The notes: generated by a model not told the origin, from the sequence alone. A stretch of DNA of 64,000 nt from Streptomyces sp. BV286 (GCF_019090165.1 NZ_JAHRIB010000181.1:95276-159275), one strand, 5' to 3'; shown: positions 16,716 to 25,667, counted from the first letter of the stretch. A program made the numbers and translations.

Positions 16716-17534
16716 TCAACGGTGAGCTCCCGGCACGGAGTACGCGCCCCTGCGGGCGACCAGGACACCGATGCCGAGCGCAAGGAGAAGTCCCCACGCG
16801 GGCAGAGCACTCATCTGCAGGGCGAAGGTCGTGCGGCCGGTTGCGACGGTCGGCGCCACGACGACGACGGCCCACAGGGCGACCAGCGCGGCGGCGGCAC
16901 GCGGCACGCCGACGACACCGCCGAGCGCCAGAGTCGTCGAGGTGAACGCCAGGCAGGGCAGCAGCCACTGAGCGGCCGTCACCCCCGTCGCCCCTCCGCC
17001 CACCAGCAGCGCGGGGACGGCCACGGCGAGCACGGACGTGGTGCGCCGCAGCACCAGGTACAGACCCGCCCTCGGCGCGGAGACCGTGAGTTCGTACGCC
17101 GGATCCAGGCCGCGTGACCAGAACGCCGCGACGCCGAGCACGGGCAGAACCGGGGCGAGCAGCAGCACCAGGGACACCTCCCCGTAGCCCGTGCCGACCA
17201 GATCGAAGAGAAGCGCAAGCAGGGTCACGCTCACGACCATCGCCAGCCACGGCGCCATCGTGGGCGTCAGCCAACCGGACAACCGCGCCGCCCAGCGCCG
17301 CCGGTGCGGCATCGTGGCGGTGGCCGCCAGCTGCGGTCCGAGGTCGGACCACACGGTGTCGACCAGCGCCGCCACGGCGGGCGCCCGCACCTCGACGGCG
17401 GCCGAAAGCCGGTCACGGCACACCCGGCACGCTTCCAGATGGGCCTCCAGGGCCCACACCTCGTCGGCGGCGATGTCCGTGTCACCGCGCGCGTAACCGT
17501 CGATGATCCGCATCGACGCGTGCTCCACTCTCAT
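16716..17534 (-). CDS. ZAS-domain anti-sigma-like membrane protein
   Basis: A 272-aa protein with an N-terminal zinc-binding anti-sigma (zf-HC2/ZAS) motif, His32-x3-Cys36-x2-Cys39 in HLEACRVC, then about six transmembrane helices from residue 90 on. It should hold the partner sigma factor at the membrane. ATG 17534 overlaps the sigma gene stop by ATGA, the usual coupling of a sigma with its anti-sigma. Unlike single-pass anti-sigmas this one is polytopic, suggesting that the membrane part senses the signal or works with the ABC transporter encoded next. Confidence 0.88.
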   Translation of the reverse strand: MRVEHASMRIIDGYARGDTDIAADEVWALEAHLEACRVCRDRLSAAVEVRAPAVAALVDTVWSDLGPQLAATATMPHRRRWAARLSGWLTPTMAPWLAMVVSVTLLALLFDLVGTGYGEVSLVLLLAPVLPVLGVAAFWSRGLDPAYELTVSAPRAGLYLVLRRTTSVLAVAVPALLVGGGATGVTAAQWLLPCLAFTSTTLALGGVVGVPRAAAALVALWAVVVVAPTVATGRTTFALQMSALPAWGLLLALGIGVLVARRGAYSVPGAHR

Positions 17535-18100
17535 GTCAGCGCCTCCCGCATCGCGATCCGGGCCCGGCGGGCACGGGTCTTGACCGTCCCCTCGGGCAGC
17601 CCGAGCAGGACCGCGGTCTCCCGGACCGTCAATCCGTCGAGCACCATGGCCCGCAATACCTCTCTGAGCTCTGGCGCGAGACGCCGCAGCGCGTCCCCGA
17701 CGTCACCGCCGACGCTCGCCGCGAGCGCTTCCTCCTCGGCGGCGGGCGCCACGGGCTGAGGGGCGGCCGCGAGCGGGGGCTCCGCATGGTGCGCCCGGCG
17801 CCGGAAGGCGTCGACGAGGCGGCGAGCCGCGATCGTCCACAGCCAGCCGACGGCCGTCCCTCCGGCCGCCGCCCCGGCGAACGCACCCGCCGCGCGCCAC
17901 ACCGCCAGGTACGTCTCCTGCATGACCTCGGCGACGACCTGCTCGTCCGCGCAGCGGCGGCGCAGCCGCACCGCCAGCCACGGCGACGTACGCCGGTACA
18001 ACTCCTCGAACGCGCCGCGGTCGCCCCTGGCCACCAGCCGAACGAGGCCCTCCTCGTCCAGCTCATGCGGCGCTGCCCTCACTCGTCTCACTGGTCTCAC
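17531..18100 (-). CDS. ECF-subfamily RNA polymerase sigma factor
   Basis: Region 2 is seen in DRGAFEELYRRTSPWLAVRL and EVMQETYLAVWRAAGAF; region 4 helix-turn-helix in DGLTVRETAVLLGLPEGTVK followed by TRARRARIAMREAL. The start is uncertain: GTG codons at 18106, 18100, 18091 and 18082 are all in frame and none has a Shine-Dalgarno. An ECF-like promoter at 18109-18136 would start transcription at about 18100-18106, so a leaderless start is favoured and 18100 is used here (189 aa). It is the first gene of a five-gene operon with its anti-sigma and ABC transporter. Confidence 0.9.
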   Translation of the reverse strand: MRPVRRVRAAPHELDEEGLVRLVARGDRGAFEELYRRTSPWLAVRLRRRCADEQVVAEVMQETYLAVWRAAGAFAGAAAGGTAVGWLWTIAARRLVDAFRRRAHHAEPPLAAAPQPVAPAAEEEALAASVGGDVGDALRRLAPELREVLRAMVLDGLTVRETAVLLGLPEGTVKTRARRARIAMREALT

Positions 18101-18108
18101 ACCCACAA

Positions 18109-18136
18109 GACGTCGAGCACGAGCGGCAGGTTTTCC
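18109..18136 (-). promoter_or_regulatory. ECF-type promoter, probably autoregulatory
   Basis: On the minus strand GGAAAA (18136-18131) and CGTC (18112-18109) are 18 nt apart, the layout of ECF sigma promoters (GGAAC about 16-18 nt from CGTC). The predicted start lies within a few bases of the sigma gene GTG codons, giving a leaderless transcript. This would make the sigma operon self-activating. The interval 18137-18472 upstream shows no gene. Confidence 0.5.
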
Positions 18137-18472
18137 GTCCGGAGTGATCCCCGTCACACCGGCATGCCGGACGCCGGTGAGGACCGAAGCACACACGCCC
18201 TCGCGGCGGCAGAGGGCGGGGCCGACCGCCGGGGCAGCGTCGCGCCACGCGAGCATCCGCACGCGAAGGGGAACCCCAGGGACGCGGACAGCTCGCCTCC
18301 AAGGAGCAGTCACCGGGCGCAGACCGGCAGATCGATGGCCGTGCGGCCGAGTTCGAGGCGGACACGGCACGCGACGCCGGGCGCCCTGCATCACAGCGCC
18401 CGAGGGTCGACGGGCTCCGACTCGACCCTTACACGGGTTCATGTCCATGAATAATGATCAAGTACGCGACTA

Positions 18473-18502
18473 TTGACGCGTCCACGGCAAGAGTTCTAGC
18501 TT
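18473..18502 (+). promoter_or_regulatory. Putative promoter of the pectate lyase gene
   Basis: TTGACG (18473-18478) and TAGCTT (18497-18502) with an 18-nt spacer form a good primary-sigma promoter. The start would be near 18509, giving a 180-nt leader before the pectate lyase ATG at 18690. Confidence 0.5.
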
Positions 18503-18508
18503 CCCATA

Positions 18509-18520
18509 GAAAGCGCTTGC
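18509..18520. promoter_or_regulatory. LacI-family-like operator in pectate lyase promoter
   Basis: GAAAGCGCTTGC contains the AAGCGCTT palindrome (18511-18518), the core of many LacI-family operators. It sits exactly at the predicted transcription start of the pectate lyase gene. It differs from the CebR box at 640, so a different sugar-responsive repressor is implied. Confidence 0.45.
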
Positions 18521-18689
18521 CCGCAGCGCGCCCGGGCGGAACCGGCAACCGATCCACTGCAAGCAGCGCACCCACTTGTGAGCCGGCCGACGACCGGCCC
18601 AGTAACAGGTCGGCAGCCCCCACGGCCTGCCGAAAGGACCACCGATGTAGCAGCAGACCCAGCATTCAATGACGAATGGGGAGACAAGA

Positions 18690-19793
18690 ATGAGTCGACC
18701 AGTCGCACTCCGGCTCTATGCGGCGCTGGCCACGCTGGCTGTCGCGGCCACGACCGGCGCGGTTCTGCAGGTACCCGAAGCATCAGCAGCCGCCGGGAGC
18801 GCCAGCGGTTACGCGACCCAGAACGGCGGGACCACCGGCGGCGCGGGCGGTCAGACGGTACGGGCCACCACGGGAACCGCGATCCACGCGGCCCTGTGCG
18901 GCCGGGCCAGCAGCAGCACCCCGATCACCATCGAGGTCCAGGGCACCATCAACCACGGCAACACCAGCAAGGTGTCGGGCGCCAGCTGCAACACCGCCGC
19001 CGGCGTGATCGAGCTCAAGGGCATCAGCAACGTCACGATCATCGGAGTCGGCAGCGGCGCCGTCTTCGACCAGTTGGGCATCCACATACGTGAAGCCCGC
19101 AACATCATCATCCAGAACGTGACCATCCGGAACGTCAAGAAGTCCGGCTCCCCCACCTCCAACGGCGGTGACGCCATCGGCATGGAGCGCAACGTCCGCA
19201 ACGTCTGGGTCGATCACACCACCCTGGAGGCGTCGGGCGGTGAGTCGCAGGGATACGACGGTCTCTTCGACATGAAGGACAACACCCAGTACGTGACCCT
19301 CTCCTACAGCACCCTGCGCAACTCCGGCCGCGGTGGCCTCGTCGGGTCGAGCGAGAGTGACGTCTCGAACAGCTTCATCACCTACCACCACAACCGGTAC
19401 GAGAACATCGACTCCCGCGCACCCCTGCTGCGGGGCGGCACAGCCCACATGTACAACAACCACTACGTGAGACTGAACGAGTCCGGCATCAACTCCCGCG
19501 CCGGAGCCCGCGCCAAGGTGGACAACAACCACTTCGAGGACTCCAAGGACGTCCTGGGCACGTTCTACACCGACGCGGCCGGCTACTGGCAGGTCAGCGG
19601 CAACATCTTCGACAACGTCACCTGGTCCGCGCCCAGTCAGGAGAACCGGCCCGCCGGCCCCAACCCGCAGTCCAACACCACCGTCAGCATCCCCTACGCC
19701 TACACCCTCGACACGGCCAGTTGCGTGCCGAGCATCGTGAGCCGGACGGCCGGCGCGAACAAGGGCCTGCTGGTGTCGGACGGCAGGTGCTAG
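18690..19793 (+). CDS. Secreted pectate lyase, PL1 family
   Basis: A 367-aa secreted enzyme that cleaves polygalacturonate by calcium-dependent beta-elimination. ATG 18690 follows GGGGAG. The signal peptide ends near ASA-33. The parallel beta-helix shows repeated short strands (NVTIIGVGSGAVF, NIIIQNVTIRNV) and PL1 motifs: NVWVDHTTL, DGLFDMKDNTQYVTLSYS, and HHNRYENIDSRAPLLR, whose Arg residues include the catalytic base. Pectate-binding and calcium acidic residues lie in the DGLFD region. Controlled by the promoter and operator just upstream. Paired with the endoglucanase in this window it points to plant-litter degradation. Confidence 0.95.
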   Translation: MSRPVALRLYAALATLAVAATTGAVLQVPEASAAAGSASGYATQNGGTTGGAGGQTVRATTGTAIHAALCGRASSSTPITIEVQGTINHGNTSKVSGASCNTAAGVIELKGISNVTIIGVGSGAVFDQLGIHIREARNIIIQNVTIRNVKKSGSPTSNGGDAIGMERNVRNVWVDHTTLEASGGESQGYDGLFDMKDNTQYVTLSYSTLRNSGRGGLVGSSESDVSNSFITYHHNRYENIDSRAPLLRGGTAHMYNNHYVRLNESGINSRAGARAKVDNNHFEDSKDVLGTFYTDAAGYWQVSGNIFDNVTWSAPSQENRPAGPNPQSNTTVSIPYAYTLDTASCVPSIVSRTAGANKGLLVSDGRC

Positions 19794-19833
19794 CAGGGCC
19801 GTCGACCGGCGGAATCAGGGATTTCGCCCTGCT
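19792..19833 (+). terminator. Possible terminator hairpin after pectate lyase
   Basis: AGCAGGGC (19792-19799) pairs with GCCCTGCT (19826-19833) around a 26-nt loop, starting inside the stop codon. There is no U-tract, as is common in Streptomyces. The long loop makes it only moderately convincing. Confidence 0.35.
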
Positions 19834-19859
19834 GCCGGGCCGATGAGCCGCGTGCGAGG

Positions 19860-21404
19860 ATGACGTCCGTGACCAATTCGTCTTCCTCGCCTGCCGCCGA
19901 GGACGCGACGCACAGCTCCGGCCTGGGTCCCCGGGTCGCCGCCGTGCTTGTGTTCGGGTCCTCGGCCGCAGTCCTGGTGGTCGAGATCGTCGCTCTGCGG
20001 CTGCTGGCTCCCTATCTCGGCCTCACCCTTGAGACCAGCACAACGGTGATCGGCATCGCCCTCACCGCGATCGCTGTCGGCTCATGGCTGGGCGGACGCG
20101 TCGCCGACCTTGTCAATCCACGGCGGCTCATCGGCCCTTCGCTCGGAGTGTCGGGAGCGGTCGTGGCCCTGACCCCGGCCGTGCTGCGCGCCGCCGCCGA
20201 ACTGGCTCCCGTACTGCTCCTGTTGATCGCATCGCTGACGATCCTCGTACCGGGCGCACTGCTCGCTGCGGTGACGCCGATCGTGACCAAGCTGCGTCTC
20301 ACCAGCCTCGCCGAGACCGGAACGGTAGTCGGCCGGCTGTCCGGCGTCGGCACCGTCGGCGCCATCTTCGGCACCGTCCTCACCGGCTTCGTCCTCGTGT
20401 CGCGGTTGCCGGTCAGTGGCATTCTGCTCGGCCTCGGAGCGCTGCTGGTGGTCGGCGCGGCACTGGTCGAGTGGCACACACGCCGGTGGAGCGGCACCCC
20501 TGCCCTCGCACTCGTCGTCGTCGCCGGCGGCCTCGCCACCGCGGTCGCGCCCGGCAACTGCGACACCGAGACCAAGTACCACTGCGCACAGGTCGTCGCA
20601 GACCCCGACCGGGACAGCGGGCGCACACTCGTCCTGGACGGTCTGCGGCACTCCTACGTCGACGTCGACGACCCGACCTTCCTGGAATTCGAGTACGTGC
20701 GCGCCATCGCGTCGGTGGTCGACGCCACCTTTCCCGAGGGTGAACCGCTTGTCGCCCACCACCTCGGCGGAGGCGGTCTCACCCTCCCCCGTTACCTCTC
20801 GGCCACGCGGCCCGGGACGCGCAGCCTGGTGTCCGAGATCGACAGCGGGGTCGTGCGCGTCAACCGCGACCGGCTCGGTCTGCGGGCGGAGTCAGGTATC
20901 GACGTACGCGCCGAGGACGGCAGGCTCGGACTGCGGCGACTGGATGCCGACAGCCGTGACCTTGTCGTCGGCGACGCATTCGGAGGAGTCAGCGTCCCGT
21001 GGCATCTCACTACGTCGGAGGCGATGAACGACGTGCGGCGCGTACTCGACAAGGACGGCCTGTACGTCGCCAACCTCATCGATCACGGTGAGATGGCCTT
21101 CGCACGGGCCGAAGTGGCCACCCTCGGGGAGGTCTTCGAGCACGTGGCCCTCGTAGGCCGACCCGCGGATATCGGCCTCGGCCCGACCGCCACCGCCAAG
21201 GGCGGCAATCTGGTGGTGCTCGCCTCCGACCGACCGGTCGACCTACGTGCGACGCAGGAAGAACTCAACACCCGGCAACCCGGCTGGAAGACCACCACGG
21301 GTGACGACCTCAGCGACTGGATCGACGGTGCCCGATCACTCACCGACGACTACGCTCCCGTCGACCAACTACTGCAGCCCTCCAGCCCACGCAGCACCCA
21401 GTGA
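19860..21404 (+). CDS. Membrane-fused spermidine synthase-like protein
   Basis: A 514-aa protein of the fused MFS/spermidine-synthase type. The N-terminal half has about seven membrane helices (VAAVLVFGSSAAVLVVEIVA start; ITKL-type loop PIVTKLRL). The C-terminal half (about 245-490) is a Rossmann aminopropyltransferase-like domain: HHLGGGGLTLPRY binding loop, SEID acidic residue after strand 2, and LVVGDAFGGVSVPWHL. The glycine loop and acidic SEID are present, but whether polyamines are made is unknown for this family. ATG 19860 or GTG 19869 may start it. Monocistronic; no regulatory clue. Confidence 0.88.
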   Translation: MTSVTNSSSSPAAEDATHSSGLGPRVAAVLVFGSSAAVLVVEIVALRLLAPYLGLTLETSTTVIGIALTAIAVGSWLGGRVADLVNPRRLIGPSLGVSGAVVALTPAVLRAAAELAPVLLLLIASLTILVPGALLAAVTPIVTKLRLTSLAETGTVVGRLSGVGTVGAIFGTVLTGFVLVSRLPVSGILLGLGALLVVGAALVEWHTRRWSGTPALALVVVAGGLATAVAPGNCDTETKYHCAQVVADPDRDSGRTLVLDGLRHSYVDVDDPTFLEFEYVRAIASVVDATFPEGEPLVAHHLGGGGLTLPRYLSATRPGTRSLVSEIDSGVVRVNRDRLGLRAESGIDVRAEDGRLGLRRLDADSRDLVVGDAFGGVSVPWHLTTSEAMNDVRRVLDKDGLYVANLIDHGEMAFARAEVATLGEVFEHVALVGRPADIGLGPTATAKGGNLVVLASDRPVDLRATQEELNTRQPGWKTTTGDDLSDWIDGARSLTDDYAPVDQLLQPSSPRSTQ

Positions 21405-21510
21405 CAGGACACACGGCCACGTCCTGCCGACCGTCCTGAACAAGCGGGCACGGTCCCCCTGTCCCTTCTATTGCACGTCTGTTGAACGTCTGTCCCATTG
21501 CCCTTGACCG

Positions 21511-22173
21511 TCACGAGTCGCGCGGTGCCACCAATCCGGATTCGTAGGCCATCACCACGAGTTGGGCACGGTCGCGGGCGTGGAGTTTGGTCATGGCCCG
21601 GTTGATGTGGGTCTTCGCGGTGAGTGGACTGATCGCCATGCGGAGGGCGATCTGATCGTTGGACAAGCCGTGCGCGACCAGGGAGACAGCCTCTCGCTCG
21701 CGGCCGGTCAACTCATCGAGTCGGGTGCCGGCGACGGCGGGGACCGGTTGACTGACGTACCGGTTGATCAACTTGCGGGTGATGGACGGGGCAAGCAGCG
21801 CGTCGCCGCGGGCGGCGACGCGCACCGCATGCACGAAGTCGTCCGGCACGATGTCCTTGACGAGGAAGCCGGCAGCTCCGGCGCGCAGCGCGTCGAGGAC
21901 GTACTCGTCCAGGCCGTAGTTGGTGAGGATGACCACGTGCACCTGGGCCAGGGCCGGATCCGCGGCGATGCGCCGTGTGGCCTCGATGCCGTCGACGACC
22001 GGCATCTGGATGTCGATCAGCACGATGTCCGGCAAGAACCGTCGGGTGAGCGCCAGGCCTTCCAGGCCGTCAGCGGCCTCCGCCACCACCTCGATGTCGT
22101 CCTCGAGGTCGAGGAGCGCACGGAATCCGCTGCGAATCAGCGGCTGGTCGTCGACCAGCAGAACACGGATCAT
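21511..22173 (-). CDS. NarL/FixJ-type response regulator
   Basis: A 220-aa response regulator: receiver domain (1-120) with Asp8/Asp9, phospho-acceptor Asp54 in VLIDIQMP, Thr/Lys switch residues (LTNYG, LVKD), then a LuxR helix-turn-helix (about 152-210, DELTGREREAVSLVAHGLSN, LTAKTHINRAMTKL). Its ATG overlaps the kinase stop by ATGA, so the pair is co-translated. It should bind DNA as a dimer when phosphorylated by the partner kinase. The divergent DUF6223 membrane protein gene is a candidate target, by position only. Confidence 0.96.
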   Translation of the reverse strand: MIRVLLVDDQPLIRSGFRALLDLEDDIEVVAEAADGLEGLALTRRFLPDIVLIDIQMPVVDGIEATRRIAADPALAQVHVVILTNYGLDEYVLDALRAGAAGFLVKDIVPDDFVHAVRVAARGDALLAPSITRKLINRYVSQPVPAVAGTRLDELTGREREAVSLVAHGLSNDQIALRMAISPLTAKTHINRAMTKLHARDRAQLVVMAYESGLVAPRDS

Positions 22174-23297
22174 GAGATCCGCTCCACGGGGAGTTCGGCC
22201 TGGACGGTGAAGCCGTGCTCGCTGCGCGGCTGCGCCCGCAGCCGACCGCCGAGTGCTGTGACGCGTTCACGCATGCCGAGGAGTCCCAGACCGGGCGTCG
22301 CCACCGTGTCCGGCGTGGCCTTGCCGTCGTCATCGACCCGGATGGCCAGTGAGCCGCTCCGGTAGTCGATGCGGACCGACGCTGTCGCGGCACAGGCATG
22401 CCGGGCGACATTGGTCAACGACTCCTGCACGATCCGATAGGCGGTCCGGCCCACCGCGGCCGGCACATCGGCGCGTTGTCCCTCGATCATCAGCGTCGTC
22501 TCCAGGCCGGCCCGGCTCGTCTGCTCGACCAGCTCTGCGATGTGGTCGAGCCCGCGGGGCGAGGTGGCGTCGTCGTCCCGCAACGCCTCCAGGGTGGCGC
22601 GCAGTTCCCGGGTCGCCTCTCGTCCGGCCTCCTGGATCGCCAGCAGAGCCTCGGGTACGTGTTCGCCCCGCCTGCGAGCCACGTGGACAGCGACTTCCGA
22701 CTGCACCTTGATGATCGAGATCTGATGCGTGAGTGAATCGTGCAGCTCCCGCGCGATGTTCAGCCGCTCCTCGTCCGCGCGGCGCTGCGCGGTCGCCTCC
22801 CTGGTGCGCTCAGCTTCGTCCGCCCGCTGCTCGGCCTGCCGCAGTGCCTCCCCCGCGGCGAACGCGGCGATCAGCCAAGCGACTTCGAGGACATGACGGG
22901 CCTGCGCCAAGGCCTCACGCGCAGGCCCGTCATGGAAGACCAGGGCGGTGAGGTGAAGCATGACCAGCACGGACACGGACGCCGCCGCTGTGAGGGTGCG
23001 GTACCCGGCCCGTACCGCGCCGTACACCGCAATCAGATACGGCACGGAGAGAACCTCGAAGCCGGCCGCCAGATATCCCACCGCACACAGCGCGGTGACG
23101 GCCAGGACGGCTGTGGGAGCGCGGCGACGCGCTACCAGCGCCAGACCCCCCACTGCCAGCAGCGTGTAGCCGAGCAGGTCGGAGTCCCTGCCGGGAGAGT
23201 CTCCGGACAGCCCTGTCCCGAGCAGCAGCGCGGCCGCGCCGAGAGCGATCGCCCAGTCCCTGACCCTGGCCGGGACGCCGAACCATCCATCGTCCAT
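22170..23297 (-). CDS. Sensor histidine kinase, HisKA_3 type
   Basis: A 375-aa kinase with about five or six N-terminal transmembrane segments (15-150), a short coiled coil, then HisKA_3 with phospho-acceptor His186 in IARELHDSLTHQIS, and a HATPase domain with the N-box QESLTNVARHA and G-box VDDDGKATP / GLGLLGMRERV. There is no large periplasmic loop, so it probably senses membrane state or a small hydrophobic ligand. ATG 23297 begins the protein; the stop overlaps the response regulator start. Confidence 0.95.
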   Translation of the reverse strand: MDDGWFGVPARVRDWAIALGAAALLLGTGLSGDSPGRDSDLLGYTLLAVGGLALVARRRAPTAVLAVTALCAVGYLAAGFEVLSVPYLIAVYGAVRAGYRTLTAAASVSVLVMLHLTALVFHDGPAREALAQARHVLEVAWLIAAFAAGEALRQAEQRADEAERTREATAQRRADEERLNIARELHDSLTHQISIIKVQSEVAVHVARRRGEHVPEALLAIQEAGREATRELRATLEALRDDDATSPRGLDHIAELVEQTSRAGLETTLMIEGQRADVPAAVGRTAYRIVQESLTNVARHACAATASVRIDYRSGSLAIRVDDDGKATPDTVATPGLGLLGMRERVTALGGRLRAQPRSEHGFTVQAELPVERIS

Positions 23298-23536
23298 GCG
23301 CGCACCCTAACCGGCTGTGGCTGTCGGCAAGTCCCGCTCCAGGACGAGCAGTCGACTACCGCGCCCGCAGTATCCACGTGGTGCCTACCGCATCCGCGGC
23401 AGGTGACTGCGCCAGCGATGGCAGAGCAAAGTGCCTGCGTCTGCGGGACGACGCACGGTGCGCTCGGCAGACATGCTCAAGTCACATCTTGACCTTGGAA
23501 CTGCACTGTACGAAGAGCACGAGGAAGAGGAGAAGC

Positions 23537-23932
23537 ATGTACGCAGCAGACGTGGTGACGGCGGCTGCCGAGGGCGGAGCCATCGGTGACGGACGGACCG
23601 GAGCCAACCTGGCTCTCGGAGTAGGACTGGTCGGCGTGGCCATCGGCTGGCTGGCCCTGGCTCGCACCGCCGACCGCATCAGCAGCGGCAAGGCGCGCAC
23701 GGGCGCCATGTCCGCCATCGCGGCAGGGCTGGCCGGTACGGTCCTCGGGGTCCTGCACCTGGCCACCTCCAGTGGTGGTCCCGGCACGGGCAATGGGCTC
23801 GTCGGAGCCATCGCGGCCGTCCCGTTGGGGCTGAGCGCCGTGGTTCTCGGTCGCCGGGCCCTGACTCGCTGCCACCGCACCGAGCCGAGCGGCGAACCGA
23901 ACGGCGAACCGACCAAAAGGCTGACCGGTTGA
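23537..23932 (+). CDS. DUF6223-like small membrane protein
   Basis: A 131-aa protein with three hydrophobic segments (LALGVGLVGVAIGWLALA; GAMSAIAAGLAGTVLGVL; LVGAIAAVPLGLSAVVLG) separated by short charged loops and the motif GGPGTGNGLVGAI, the layout I know from the DUF6223 family. The ATG follows GAGGAAGAGGAGAAGC, a strong ribosome binding site. The C-terminus is polar with a repeated SGEPNGEP. Divergent from the two-component operon. Function unknown. Confidence 0.82.
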   Translation: MYAADVVTAAAEGGAIGDGRTGANLALGVGLVGVAIGWLALARTADRISSGKARTGAMSAIAAGLAGTVLGVLHLATSSGGPGTGNGLVGAIAAVPLGLSAVVLGRRALTRCHRTEPSGEPNGEPTKRLTG

Positions 23933-24071
23933 GCGCAGCACATCGGGGCGCGGCCCAGGGCAGTCAGCCGCGGACCGCGAGGCCGCACCTGATCGCAGAC
24001 GCTTCCGGCTGCCGAGCCAGTGGCCCGTACCCTGCTCGCCGCTTCCATCCGGCCAATCCGCCCTGTCCGCC

Positions 24072-24602
24072 CTATCCGCCCTGTCCGACAAGCAGTTCAG
24101 CCGCCCGGCGGTACGGTTCGGACTGCGCCTCGGCAAGCTCCCACAGTGCGGGGAGACCGTCCGCCCTCACCCGCTCCACCGCCCCCTGCTGGCAGGTCAA
24201 CTCGAAGTCGGCGAGCCGCGTGAAGGACTCGTCACGAGCATCTGACGGCCAGGCGGCTGCGGCCTCAAGTGCACAGTCCAGCCCTTGCGCGGGAACAAGC
24301 TCTCGCCGGCCGGGCCGGGTCACCCCGATCGTCACGAACACCAACCTCGTCCAGCCCTCGAAGAAGGCCAGGCCCGGCAGCTCGGCCGGGTATCTGGCGT
24401 CCAGCGACCAGTTCTCACCGAACGCCTCGCCCAACATGCTGTCGTCAAGTTCTCGCCCCTCAAGGGAGGCCACGATGCAGCCCACGCCCGCCGCAACCAG
24501 TTCGTAGCGGCCGGACAGACCCGCCGCCCGGGAGGCCGACGCCTTCCCCCACGCACAGCTCCCGCTTCCGGCCTGCAAGTTCGTGAGCTGACTGCCGTAC
24601 AC
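24072..24602 (-). CDS. Hypothetical protein, up to 176 aa
   Basis: Unrecognised soluble protein. Coding character is good from about residue 30 (GRYELVAAGVGCIVASLEG, then ENWSLDARYPAELPGL and an alpha-helical C-terminus). The listed start is GTG 24602, which has no ribosome binding site; the first 30 residues are low-complexity Ser/Ala/Gly, so a later start near 24515 is possible. It is convergent with the DUF6223 gene. No motif allows a function to be proposed. Confidence 0.55.
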   Translation of the reverse strand: MYGSQLTNLQAGSGSCAWGKASASRAAGLSGRYELVAAGVGCIVASLEGRELDDSMLGEAFGENWSLDARYPAELPGLAFFEGWTRLVFVTIGVTRPGRRELVPAQGLDCALEAAAAWPSDARDESFTRLADFELTCQQGAVERVRADGLPALWELAEAQSEPYRRAAELLVGQGG

Positions 24603-24850
24603 CTTGCCCGGCCTCGCCTCGCTTCCGCTCTCCCGCCAGCCGCGTGTACGGAGCCATGGGGAGCCAAGAGCGTCAGATGCCGCGCCACGGCAGGCCCTCG
24701 CCCCGGCTCCCTCTCACTGCCTCGGAGCAGAACCCTCTCCCGCTGGGAGGCAATCACCTCCACGCCGTTCCGGAGAATCGGCCACGGCACCATTCGGTGG
24801 CACTCCCGGACGAACCCGTGACCTGCGCATTTACGTCCTCGACTCCACAT

Positions 24851-24922
24851 TGGCGCCACCGACGAAGACGTAGATGCCAAATAGACTCCTCATGGCGCCA
24901 CTTGTGTGCCATGATGGCGCCA
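24851..24922. repeat. Three TGGCGCCA palindromes in a helically phased cluster
   Basis: The 8-bp palindrome occurs at 24851-24858, 24893-24900 and 24915-24922, with start-to-start distances of 42 and 22 bp, close to four and two helical turns. It lies 75-145 bp upstream of the GtrA-like gene in a 393-bp interval (24603-24995) with no other feature. The arrangement suggests an operator for a dimeric regulator. The same 8-mer occurs once just upstream of the ribbon-helix-helix gene (28129). Confidence 0.5.
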
Positions 24923-24995
24923 ACAGGAGCGCACCTCTCGGCTCGGCGAGGTGAGGGCGCGCGTTTGTCGGGGTGAATAGTCAAAGGGGCGGATC

Positions 24996-25520
24996 ATGAA
25001 GACAGTGCAGAGCCGGCGACAGACGGCACCCGGCGCCTTCGCTGCCTTCGCCCGTTTCGTGTTGTGCGGTGGCGGGGTGGGGCTGGCGTCCAGCTTCGCC
25101 GTGGTGGCCCTCGCGTCCTGGATTCCCTGGGCGCTGGCCAATGCCGCGGTCACGGTCGCTTCCACCCTCCTGGCGACCGAGCTGCACGCCCGCTTCACTT
25201 TCGGCGCCGGCGGGCGGGCGACCCGACGCCAGCATGTGCAATCGGCCGGGTCCGCAGCCGCTGCCTACGCGATGACCTGCCTGGCCATGGTCGTCCTGCA
25301 GCAACTCACCACGACACCCGGCGCGATAGTCGAACAGGCCGTCTACCTGTCCGCCTCCGCACTCGCCGGCGTCGCACGCTTCGCGGTTCTGCGCCTCGTC
25401 GTCTTCGCACAGAACCGTCCCCAGGCCGCCCCCGCCATGCCCGCCACCCGGCCCGTCCACGCCAGCGTTACGTGCGTCCCGGCACCGCGTCACGCCGCGG
25501 CGCTTTGCCACGCCGCCTGA
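24996..25520 (+). CDS. GtrA-like membrane protein
   Basis: A 174-aa protein with four predicted membrane helices in the GtrA pattern: FARFVLCGGGVGLASSFAVV, ANAAVTVASTLLATELHARF followed by TF, then two helices after residue 80. GtrA-like proteins are thought to move lipid-linked sugars across the membrane or to help cell-surface glycan assembly. The ATG follows AAAGGGGCGG. The last 35 residues are a Pro/Ala-rich tail. Preceded by the TGGCGCCA cluster. The family call is by pattern and could be wrong in detail. Confidence 0.75.
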   Translation: MKTVQSRRQTAPGAFAAFARFVLCGGGVGLASSFAVVALASWIPWALANAAVTVASTLLATELHARFTFGAGGRATRRQHVQSAGSAAAAYAMTCLAMVVLQQLTTTPGAIVEQAVYLSASALAGVARFAVLRLVVFAQNRPQAAPAMPATRPVHASVTCVPAPRHAAALCHAA

Positions 25521-25667
25521 CCACCGGGAGAGTCGGACTCCTCCGCCGGAATTCTCAGCACGCCACCAAGGCAGGCACGGCCGCCACCGTCCCCGCTACC
25601 GGAGGGGCAGAGGAAGATCAGCGCGTCGCCGTGAGTGACCGCGGTGGGCATCCGCTTCACCTGCTGG

